A stretch of 64,000 bases of DNA, taken from NCBI GenBank assembly GCA_963831705.1, contig CAWHRE010000009.1:186001-250000 (forward strand), in the 5' to 3' direction. The notes under the pieces were generated by a model. It saw only the letters and a program-made list of their open reading frames with translations, was not told the DNA's origin and did not search any database. A program made the translations under genes and the position numbers. Origin of the DNA: DASQPR01 sp963831705. Its GTDB lineage: Bacteria > Actinomycetota > Actinomycetes > Mycobacteriales > Micromonosporaceae. Positions 1 to 6,528 of this stretch are shown here, piece by piece (within the stretch, counting starts at the first letter, position 1; every line of letters starts with the position of its first letter).

Positions 1-568
1 GTGCGAAGTGTCCACCGTGGACGAATTACGCGCCGCCGCCGAGGATATCGCCGGACCATACGTGCTGAAAGCGTTGCAACTGCTGCACAAATCCGATTCC
101 GGTGGCGTACGGGTCGGGTTGCCGGACGTGGCAGCGCTCGCGGCGGCGCATAAAGATATGCATGGCCGGCTCGGAGCTCGGTCGTACTCGGTCGAGGCGA
201 TGGCCGACACCACCGACGGAATCGAGCTGATCGTCGGCGTGAATGTGGACCCGCGATTCGGGCCGGTCGCGATGGTCGGTCTCGGTGGCGTGTACACCGA
301 GGTATTCCGCGATGTGGCGTTCGCGCTCGCGCCCGTACCGGCTGAGCATGCGGCGCAACTGTTGCGGACGCTGCGGTCGGCCGCGTTGCTGGCCGGAGCG
401 CGTGGCCGTCCGGCCGTTGATGTTGAGGCCGCGGCCGAGGTGATCGCGCGCATCACCGCGGTCGCCGCGGCACACCCCGAGATTGCCGAGATTGAGGTAA
501 ATCCGCTGCTGGTGACGCCGCGAGGCGCGCTGGCTTTGGACGCACGAGCGATATCCACCAGAAGTTGA
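1..568 (+). CDS. Acyl-CoA/acetyl-CoA synthetase (ADP-forming), C-terminal ATP-grasp part (5' truncated by window)
   Basis: The reading frame is open from the first base, so the gene begins upstream of the window; about 188 residues remain. The segments GPYVLKALQLLHKSDSGGV, IVGVNVDPRFGPVAMVGLGG and EIAEIEVNPLLVTPRGALALDAR are typical of the ATP-grasp (beta) domain of NDP-forming acyl-CoA synthetases, which interconvert acyl-CoA plus ADP and phosphate with free acid plus ATP. The following genes are two acyl-CoA dehydrogenases in the same direction, so a role in acyl-CoA catabolism is likely. The stop codon TGA lies inside the left arm of a palindromic element (564-622). The substrate cannot be deduced. 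Confidence 0.85.
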   Translation, partial: CEVSTVDELRAAAEDIAGPYVLKALQLLHKSDSGGVRVGLPDVAALAAAHKDMHGRLGARSYSVEAMADTTDGIELIVGVNVDPRFGPVAMVGLGGVYTEVFRDVAFALAPVPAEHAAQLLRTLRSAALLAGARGRPAVDVEAAAEVIARITAVAAAHPEIAEIEVNPLLVTPRGALALDARAISTRS

Positions 569-622
569 TCCTGAGGTTATAAGCACGACGCACCGGTGAG
601 GCTAACTAACTCCAGGATCAAC
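564..622. repeat. Palindromic element, copy 1
   Basis: An imperfect inverted repeat: GTTGATCCTGAGGTTA on the left and the complement TAACTCCAGGATCAAC on the right. The left arm contains the TGA stop of the preceding synthetase gene. The same arms occur at 36559-36619, and related ones at 61381-61679. It may act as a transcription terminator or attenuator between the synthetase and the dehydrogenases, or be a dispersed palindromic repeat unit. There is no T-run. Confidence 0.75.
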
Positions 623-642
623 ATGAGAAGTCAGGGACCACC

Positions 643-1824
643 ATGGACTACCGATATTCAGCTGAGCAAGTGGACCTTAAGCGGCGGGCTGCGGCCTACA
701 CCGAGCTGATGATCGCGCACGAGGATGAGTCCGAGCGGGCCGGTGGGCCGCTGCCGGACAGCGTCGTCAAGGAACTCACGCGGGCCGCGATGGACCACGG
801 CGTGTACGCGATCAACATGCCGAAGGAGTGGGGCGGCGCCGGGCTGTCGCTGCTCGATCAGGTGATCGTCGAGGAGGAGTTCGGCAAGGCGACGAACTGC
901 CTCTGGGACATCCCGTGGCGACCCGCGAACGTCCTCGCGTACGGCACCGAGGCGCAACGTGAGAAGTATCTGTTGCCGATCATCCGGGGTGAGCGGTTCG
1001 ACGCGTTCGCGGTGACCGAGCCGAACGCCGGATCGGACCCGAGCATGGGTACGACGACGGCGACGCGGACCGACGGTGGCTGGCTGATCAACGGCGAGAA
1101 GTGGTTCGTGACCTGCGGCGATATTGCCGACTTCCTGGTCGTACAGGCGGATGCGCTGGTCGGAGACGAGACGCTGTCCACGCTGTTCTTGATCGAAAAG
1201 TCAACGCCCGGCGTCGCGATCCAGCGCGTACCGCACTTCATGCACTCGGCCGTGAACGGACATCCGGAATTCGTGTTCACCGACGCGTTCGTCTCCGACG
1301 AGAACATCCTCGGCGAGCTCGGGCAGGGCTTCGATCTGACGAAAGAATGGTTCACCGACGAGCGTTTGATGATCGCGGCGCGAACGGTCGGAGCGGCCGA
1401 ACGTGCGTTGACGCTGGCGCGCGACTGGGCGGTCCAGCGCGAGCAGTTCGGGGCGCCGATCGCATCTTTCCAGCTGATTCAGGGCATGCTCGCGGACTGC
1501 GCGGTGGACATCGCGGTGAACCGGGCGTTCACACACCAGGTCGCCTGGGAAGCGGATGCCGGCATCGATAAGAAAACGCTTCACGCGAAGGCCAGCATGG
1601 CCAAGCTGTCTGCCTCCGAAGCCGCCGGTCGGGTCATCGACCGCTGCGTCCAGATCTTCGGCGGACGCGGGTACGACCGGTCGTACCCGGTCGAGCGGAT
1701 GTATCGCGAGCTGCGCGTCGACCGGATCTGGGAAGGCACGTCGGAAATTCAGCGACTCATCATCGCGAACGAAATCATCAAGCGCGGCACGAGCGCGCTG
1801 AACTTCACCGTACCGGGAGAATGA
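643..1824 (+). CDS. Acyl-CoA dehydrogenase
   Basis: A 393-residue protein of full family length. It oxidises acyl-CoA to trans-2-enoyl-CoA with FAD, passing electrons to ETF. Visible family signatures are AVTEPNAGSDPS (FAD/substrate binding, about residue 125), NGEKWFVT, the C-terminal domain stretch REQFGAPIASFQLIQGMLAD, QIFGGRGYDRSYPVERMYR and WEGTSEIQRLIIANEI, which carries the usual late catalytic-glutamate region. The ATG follows a GGGA ribosome site. One base separates its stop from the start of a close paralogue (1826-3013), so the two are co-translated and may form a heteromeric enzyme. The substrate chain length or branching is unknown. Confidence 0.95.
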   Translation: MDYRYSAEQVDLKRRAAAYTELMIAHEDESERAGGPLPDSVVKELTRAAMDHGVYAINMPKEWGGAGLSLLDQVIVEEEFGKATNCLWDIPWRPANVLAYGTEAQREKYLLPIIRGERFDAFAVTEPNAGSDPSMGTTTATRTDGGWLINGEKWFVTCGDIADFLVVQADALVGDETLSTLFLIEKSTPGVAIQRVPHFMHSAVNGHPEFVFTDAFVSDENILGELGQGFDLTKEWFTDERLMIAARTVGAAERALTLARDWAVQREQFGAPIASFQLIQGMLADCAVDIAVNRAFTHQVAWEADAGIDKKTLHAKASMAKLSASEAAGRVIDRCVQIFGGRGYDRSYPVERMYRELRVDRIWEGTSEIQRLIIANEIIKRGTSALNFTVPGE

Positions 1825-1825
1825 C

Positions 1826-3013
1826 ATGGACTTTCGCTATAGCGCTCGACAGGCTTCGTTGAAGGCTGCGGCGGCCGAACTCTACGAGTTCATGAAGCAG
1901 TACGAGATCGAGAACGAGGAGAACAACGGTCTGCCGCCGGAGGCACACGCCGCCGTACGCAAAGCCGTGCTCGCGGCAGGGCTCCAGGCGGTCAACATGC
2001 CGACCGAGTGGGGCGGCGCCGGGCTGACCATCTTCGAGCAGGTCGTCGTACAGGAGGAGCTCGGGCGCCTGACCGGTGCGCTGTGGGACATGGTCTGGCG
2101 CCCGGCGAACGCGCTCCGCTTCTGCACGCCTGAGCAGCGCGAGAAGTACCTGATCCCGGTGATCAACGGCGAGCGCCGCGACTGCTACGCGGTGACCGAG
2201 CCGAACGCCGGCTCCGACCCGCAGAACCTGGCCACGACCGCGATCGAGACCGACGGCGGCTGGCTGATCAACGGCGAGAAGTGGTTCGTCACGGTCGGCG
2301 ACCACGCGGACTTCATGATCCTGCTCGCGGCGGCCGGACCGGAGCGGAAACCGACGCTGTTCCTGGTCGACAAGGACACCGAGGGAATCGCGGTGCAGCG
2401 TACGCCGCGCTTCATGCACACCTTCGTGTACGAGCACCCGGAGTTCACGTTCACCGACGTGTTCGTACCGGCGGCGAACGTGCTCGGCGAGATCGGTCAG
2501 GGGTACGACATCACCCGAGGCTGGTTCACCGAGGAGCGCCTGATGATCGCGGCACGCACGATCGGTGCCGCCGAACGGGGACTCAACGAGGCGCGGGACT
2601 GGGCCGTCAAGCGCGAGCAGTTCGGTGCGCCGATCTCGTCGTACCAGCTGATCCAGGGCATGCTCGCGGACTCGGCGGTCGATATCGCGGTACAGCGCGC
2701 CTACTACCATCAGGTCGCGTGGGAAGTCGACCGTTACATGGCCGACGGAGCCGGCGACGGCGCCGAGCGGAAGACGCTGCACGCCAAGGCGTCGATCGCG
2801 AAACTCGGCGCGTCCGAAGCGTCCAACCGGGTGATCGACCGGTGCCTGCAGATCTTCGGCGGCCGTGGCTACGACCGGACGTACGCGGTTGAGCGGCTCT
2901 ACCGCGAACTGCGCGTCGACCGGATTTGGGAAGGCACGTCCGAGATCCAGCGCCTGATCATCGCGGGTGAACTGATCAAGCGGGGAACCGGCGTACTGGC
3001 GATGCCGGTCTGA
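1826..3013 (+). CDS. Acyl-CoA dehydrogenase (paralogue of the preceding gene)
   Basis: A 395-residue FAD-dependent acyl-CoA dehydrogenase. It shares all signatures with the upstream gene (AVTEPNAGSDP, NGEKWFVTVGD, REQFGAPISSYQLIQGMLAD, IFGGRGYDRTY, WEGTSEIQRLIIAGELIKR) and clearly arose by tandem duplication. A small insertion (about residues 300-312, Gly/Asp rich) precedes the conserved RKTLHAKAS. The start overlaps the end of the previous gene (TGACATG), so the two are one transcription unit, terminated by the hairpin at 3018-3052. Confidence 0.95.
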   Translation: MDFRYSARQASLKAAAAELYEFMKQYEIENEENNGLPPEAHAAVRKAVLAAGLQAVNMPTEWGGAGLTIFEQVVVQEELGRLTGALWDMVWRPANALRFCTPEQREKYLIPVINGERRDCYAVTEPNAGSDPQNLATTAIETDGGWLINGEKWFVTVGDHADFMILLAAAGPERKPTLFLVDKDTEGIAVQRTPRFMHTFVYEHPEFTFTDVFVPAANVLGEIGQGYDITRGWFTEERLMIAARTIGAAERGLNEARDWAVKREQFGAPISSYQLIQGMLADSAVDIAVQRAYYHQVAWEVDRYMADGAGDGAERKTLHAKASIAKLGASEASNRVIDRCLQIFGGRGYDRTYAVERLYRELRVDRIWEGTSEIQRLIIAGELIKRGTGVLAMPV

Positions 3014-3017
3014 GCGG

Positions 3018-3052
3018 TGGTCGGGCTGCCCGGATACCGGTCAGCCCGACCA
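3018..3052. terminator. Bidirectional hairpin between convergent genes
   Basis: A perfect 11-bp inverted repeat (TGGTCGGGCTG / CAGCCCGACCA) with a 13-base loop, directly after the dehydrogenase operon and overlapping the stop codon of the convergent acetyltransferase gene. It is positioned to terminate both transcripts. There is no long T-run, as is common in high-GC actinomycetes. Confidence 0.7.
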
Positions 3053-3577
3053 TTCCGTACGCAACAAGCCGTAGATCACGATGTCGGCATAGCCGTCGCC
3101 GTCGTACTCTCGCTCGCGCTGCGTGCCCTCGTGCGTGAACCCGCACGCCTCGGCGACGCGCCGCATCGGCGCGTTGGACGCGAGCGTCTCGATCTCCAGG
3201 CGACGCAGATTCCGGCTCCGGAACCCGTACCGGCAGAGCAGTCCGACGACGTCCCGCCCGTACCCGTGACCCCGCGACGACGGAGTGAGATTAATTCCGA
3301 TATGTCCGTATCGATTGAAAACGTCGATCCCCCACACGAAACAGAGGCCGAGGAACGCGCCGTCCGCCACCGATTCGGCGACGAAACCGACGTCCGTTCC
3401 GTCGCCCGGGTCCGCGATGCGTTTCTCCAATTCGGCGGCGAGCGCCGGGAGCGATTGCGGGATGAACGGGCGATCGTCGGCAATCAGGTGCAGCTCGGGA
3501 TCCGACGTGGTCTCGTAGATGGCGGCCGCATCGTCCGGGGACGGTGGCCGCAGCCGTACGCGATCATTGGCGAACAT
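3041..3577 (-). CDS. GNAT-family N-acetyltransferase (RimJ/RimL type)
   Basis: 178 residues, opening with the typical LRPPSPDDAAAIYE and containing the acetyl-CoA pyrophosphate loop region SSRGHGYGRDVVGLLCRYGF and the late RRVAEACGFTHEGTQRERE segment. These mark the RimJ/RimL branch of GNAT acetyltransferases, which acetylate protein N-termini or small amines. The acceptor cannot be deduced. It is a single gene converging on the dehydrogenase operon, with the tRNA-Val gene divergent from it. Confidence 0.9.
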   Translation of the reverse strand: MFANDRVRLRPPSPDDAAAIYETTSDPELHLIADDRPFIPQSLPALAAELEKRIADPGDGTDVGFVAESVADGAFLGLCFVWGIDVFNRYGHIGINLTPSSRGHGYGRDVVGLLCRYGFRSRNLRRLEIETLASNAPMRRVAEACGFTHEGTQREREYDGDGYADIVIYGLLRTEWSG

Positions 3578-3664
3578 TTCGCGACCCTAACCCATATTGG
3601 GGACATGATGCGCACCCCCGTGATGCGATCCGGCCCGCAGATCGGGTACAGTCTGCGTGTTCAC

Positions 3665-3736
3665 GGGCGATTAGCTCAGTGGGAGAGCGCTCCGCTCACA
3701 CCGGAGAGGTCACTGGTTCGAAACCAGTATTGCCCA
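3665..3736 (+). tRNA. tRNA-Val (CAC)
   Basis: A 72-base cloverleaf. The acceptor GGGCGAT pairs with ATTGCCC (one G-T), the D-arm region is TAGCTCAGTGGGAGAGC, the anticodon stem CTCCG/CGGAG encloses the loop CTCACAC with anticodon CAC, and the T arm is ACTGG-TTCGAAA-CCAGT, with discriminator A. CCA is not encoded. It reads valine codon GUG. Confidence 0.95.
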
Positions 3737-3749
3737 CCGTGATCACCAG

Positions 3750-3779
3750 AAAAGCCCGCGCCGATCGGTGCGGGCTTTC
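3750..3779 (+). terminator. Rho-independent terminator after tRNA-Val
   Basis: AAAGCCCGC and GCGGGCTTT form a strong 9-bp stem with a short loop, followed by TCT. It lies 14 bases after the tRNA. Confidence 0.85.
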
Positions 3780-3860
3780 TGTGTGTTGCGTTACGGCCGA
3801 CGGATTCGCGGGTATCTGCTACTAACGGATGTGCCCCCGACCCGGATGGATGGTAGGACG

Positions 3861-4634
3861 ATGACGTCGGTTGACGACGAAGAGCAGCCCGCGGATCCCT
3901 GGGCCTCGAACGGCCCGCACTCCACCGTACGGTTGCCGGCCACACGTTCGGCTGCCGACGACACTGAGACCGTAGTGCCGGAACGTCGCGGATTGCGTCG
4001 CGTCAGTCGGCTGCTTCGGGGCCTGATCATCGCCGCGGTGGTGGCGATCCTCGTCGTGGCGATTGGCATCTTCGCCGTCCTCCCCCATCTCGGAAATCCG
4101 TTCAAGTCGCAGACCACCGATCGCAGCGGTCCCGTGCTCGTGCTGTCCATCCGCGACCTCGCCCGCTTCGAAGCCGCGAGCGGCAACTTCCAGGTCATCG
4201 TGGACGTCCAGGACGACCGCAAGTACATCCCGGACATCATCTTCAGCGATCGTTCGCTGTTCATCGCGGCCGGTTCGGTCGACGCGTACGTCGACTTCTC
4301 GAACATCGCCGCAGGTGACGTCGTCGCGTCGGCGGATGGCAAGACGGCCACGATCACACTGCCGATGCCGCAGCTTGAGCCGCCGACGATCGACCCGTCG
4401 AAGTCGTACGTGTACTCCGACTCAAAAGGCCTGATCAACCACCTGCAGGATCTGTTCAGCGACGACGCGAACAAGCAGCAGGAGCTCTACCAGTTGGCGG
4501 ATCAGAAGATCGCGGCCGCGGCGGTCGCGAGTCAGCTCAGCGAGACCGCACAGGCGAACACGAAGTCGATGCTGATCGGATTCTTGAAGGCGCTCGGGTT
4601 CACCACGGTCACCGTGAACTTCAAGTCCGCATAA
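3861..4634 (+). CDS. DUF4230 domain membrane protein
   Basis: 257 residues from the ATG at 3861, chosen because AGGA lies 5 bases upstream; an in-frame ATG at 3846 is an alternative. The acidic, disordered first 45 residues are followed by one transmembrane helix (about 54-76, LIIAAVVAILVVAIGIFAVL) and an extracytoplasmic DUF4230 domain (SIRDLARFEAASGNFQVIVD, DRSLFIAAGSVDAYVDFS, ATITLPMPQL). Such proteins are anchored outside the membrane; their function is unknown. A 43-residue CxxC protein follows 9 bases later with its own AAGGAG site, probably in the same transcript. Confidence 0.85.
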   Translation: MTSVDDEEQPADPWASNGPHSTVRLPATRSAADDTETVVPERRGLRRVSRLLRGLIIAAVVAILVVAIGIFAVLPHLGNPFKSQTTDRSGPVLVLSIRDLARFEAASGNFQVIVDVQDDRKYIPDIIFSDRSLFIAAGSVDAYVDFSNIAAGDVVASADGKTATITLPMPQLEPPTIDPSKSYVYSDSKGLINHLQDLFSDDANKQQELYQLADQKIAAAAVASQLSETAQANTKSMLIGFLKALGFTTVTVNFKSA

Positions 4635-4643
4635 GGAGCAGAC

Positions 4644-4775
4644 ATGCCTGAGCTCTTGAGTCGCTGCCCGGTATGCGGCGCGCGGGTGTACGCGGAAACC
4701 GGTACGCCCACGCCGCCGCACACCACCGAAGGTACGCAGCAGGAATGCCCTGGTACGGGCCAGCCGTCGAATTAG
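4644..4775 (+). CDS. Small zinc-ribbon-like protein (43 aa)
   Basis: ATG at 4644, preceded by AAGGAG at a good distance, opens a 43-codon frame. It begins MPELLSRCPVCGARVY and ends near QECPGTGQPSN. CPVCG plus a later single Cys suggests a half zinc ribbon. It lies 9 bases after the DUF4230 gene, and its last four bases overlap the end of the convergent DUF1232 gene. The function is unknown. Confidence 0.7.
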   Translation: MPELLSRCPVCGARVYAETGTPTPPHTTEGTQQECPGTGQPSN

Positions 4776-5122
4776 CGGTCGGAAGAACGAATCCGTCGAC
4801 GCGCGGCGACCTCGGCCACCTTCCGCGCGTGTGGCAGCGCCGACGTCAACTTCTCCTGCTTGCGCAGCAGACGAGTCAAGAAGACCAACGCGCCGCTGAG
4901 CACGGCGATGTCGTCCAGGTAGATCGGGTCGGGCAGCAGATCGATCGGAAAGACCAGGTACGCGATCGAGCCCCAGAACACCCACGAACCTTTGGCGCCG
5001 AGCGTACTCAGTCTCCGTTTGACCGCGACCAGCCTAAACAGAAGCCGGATCGCGTAGACGAGGGTGACGATCCCGACGATTCCCACCAGGACGCCGAGCA
5101 AGATCCATGTGTCTCGGGACAC
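4772..5122 (-). CDS. DUF1232 (YkvA-like) membrane protein
   Basis: 116 residues. An N-terminal transmembrane helix (about 6-30) is followed by the DUF1232 core WVFWGSIAYLVFPIDLLPD and PIYLDDIAVLSGALVFLTRLL, whose FPIDLLPD motif defines the family. The C-terminus is basic (HARKVAEVAARRRIRSSDR). Family members are small membrane proteins of unknown function. Confidence 0.9.
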   Translation of the reverse strand: MSRDTWILLGVLVGIVGIVTLVYAIRLLFRLVAVKRRLSTLGAKGSWVFWGSIAYLVFPIDLLPDPIYLDDIAVLSGALVFLTRLLRKQEKLTSALPHARKVAEVAARRRIRSSDR

Positions 5123-5209
5123 CTGAACTCCTTAGCTAAGGATTTCTTGATCGATACCCGTTAGTCAGACTGACAAACCGGTGGGCAATTCGCGAAACGA
5201 TTCCATAGA

Positions 5210-5563
5210 CTCCGCTCTTCGGCGACCTCAGTCAACTCCGAGGGCGTGGTCGCCTACCGCACCTAGGGCATGCTCCCGGATGCCGAGATCGCGTTCCTCG
5301 ACGAGGGCTTCCTCGGCTCCAGCGCGATCCTGAACACGCTGCTCGGCCTTCTGAACGAACGCGTATTCCGGCGGGGCGCGACACTGCGTGCGTGCCCGAT
5401 TCGGGTATGCGTCGGTGCCAGTAACGCGCTGCCCACCGACCCGACGCTGGCCGCATTCGCCGATCGATTCCTGGCTCGGATCCACGTCGATCCCGTACCC
5501 GGTCGCACATGCTGCGCCAACGCCCGTACCTCAATGTTCGGGGCGTCCGCGACATGGTCGTGA
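5210..5563 (+). pseudogene. Fragment of a MoxR/RavA-type AAA+ ATPase
   Basis: In one frame the sequence reads SVNSEGVVAYRT-stop-GMLPDAEIAFLDEGFLGSS, then ILNTLLGLLNERVFRRGA and CVGASNALPTDPTLAAFADR. This is the Walker B (FLDE), sensor and Arg-containing region of RavA-like MoxR ATPases, but a TAG replaces one residue before GML. The Walker A half is missing and the frame is lost after about 5500. It is a remnant, perhaps of a MoxR-VWA system, since a VWA protein gene lies at 6525. Confidence 0.75.
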
Positions 5564-5898
5564 TCGGATCCGGCCACCTCATCACGCTGGAACGCGATCT
5601 CATCCGCCGGCACAGCGGCAATTCGGTACGCACCGTCGGCACGACCACGCTGGACGCGAGATTGATTGCCGACGGTGACGCGTACGCGGAGGTCAAACCG
5701 GACGGAGAAGCGACAACGGTCACAATCCGCACCGGCGACCGGGCGACTCCGATCGCGCGGATCTCCTACCCCGGCTCGCCCGCCGGTCTGCGCTTCGTGG
5801 AAGAACACGTCGTGCTGTGGGACGGCGCCGGGCGGGTTACCGCGATCGGCACCGAACGGGACCAGGTCACCGCCGACTTCCGTACCGTGATCAGGTAA
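5509..5898 (+). pseudogene. Remnant downstream of the MoxR fragment, beta-rich protein end
   Basis: A 129-codon frame in a different phase from the MoxR fragment. It is rich in beta-strand-like repeats (NSVRTVGTTTLDARLIADGD, ATTVTIRTGD, EEHVVLWDGAGRVTAIG) resembling the last blade of a beta-propeller. No start with a ribosome site is evident. Together with the ATPase fragment it looks like the collapsed remainder of a two-gene locus with the middle deleted. An intact small protein starting at ATG 5509 is the less likely alternative. Confidence 0.45.
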
Positions 5899-5911
5899 CT
5901 TCGATTTCTAT

Positions 5912-5940
5912 TTGACAGTGTCATATGACAGTGTCATATT
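5912..5940 (+). promoter_or_regulatory. Promoter with duplicated palindromic operator for the MerR-VWA operon
   Basis: Two perfect palindromes TGACAGTGTCA (5913-5923 and 5926-5936) are separated by two bases. They overlap a -35 TTGACA (5912-5917) and a -10 CATATT (5935-5940) spaced by 17 bases. The ATG of the MerR gene is at 5947, so the transcript is probably leaderless. The layout suggests autoregulation by the MerR protein. Confidence 0.8.
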
Positions 5941-5946
5941 GAACGC

Positions 5947-6528
5947 ATGGATACCGAGCTGTGGACGCTGGCCGAGTTGGCCGACCGGGTTGCGGACGCG
6001 TTGTCGTCCGGATACGGCGGCCAGCAGAGCGGACGCGTGTCGGACGTGCCCGACACCCGGGCGATCCGCTACTACACGACGCTCGGCCTGCTCGACCGAC
6101 CGGCCGAGATGCGTGGCCGGACCGCGTACTACGGACGCCGTCATCTCTGGCAACTCGTCGCGATCAAACGACTTCAGGCCGCCGGCCACACGCTCGCTGA
6201 GATCCAGCAAGAGTTGGCGGCCGCCTCCGACAGCACGCTGCGACGGCTCGCCGACGTTCCGGACCAGGGCTTCTGGCGGCGTCTACCGGCCGCTGTCACA
6301 CCCGTCCCGACTGCGCCCGCCCCGGCTGTCACGCCCGTCGTTTCCATGCCGGCTCCAGTGGCAGCGCCGGTAGCCAACCGTGCCTATCAAGCAGTGCCGC
6401 TGAGCAGCGGCGCGATCGTGCTCATCCCCCGCTCCGAGGCGCTCAGCGGTCAGGACATCGCGGCCATCCAAGCCGTGGCCGCACCGCTCGACGCCGCCAT
6501 CGCCCAGCTCCCGAAAGGACCATCATGA
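5947..6528 (+). CDS. MerR-family transcriptional regulator
   Basis: 193 residues. The N-terminal winged helix-turn-helix reads LWTLAELADRV, RAIRYYTTLGLLDRPAEMRG and RTAYYGRRHLWQLVAIKRLQ, then AGHTLAEIQQEL. Residues about 100-145 are a Pro/Ala/Val linker, and the C-terminal 50 residues (LSSGAIVLIPRSEALSGQD) are an unclassified sensor-like part without conserved cysteines. The start is preceded by a double palindrome that is probably its own operator. The stop overlaps the start of the VIT-VWA gene (ATGA), so it is likely to control that gene. Confidence 0.9.
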   Translation: MDTELWTLAELADRVADALSSGYGGQQSGRVSDVPDTRAIRYYTTLGLLDRPAEMRGRTAYYGRRHLWQLVAIKRLQAAGHTLAEIQQELAAASDSTLRRLADVPDQGFWRRLPAAVTPVPTAPAPAVTPVVSMPAPVAAPVANRAYQAVPLSSGAIVLIPRSEALSGQDIAAIQAVAAPLDAAIAQLPKGPS

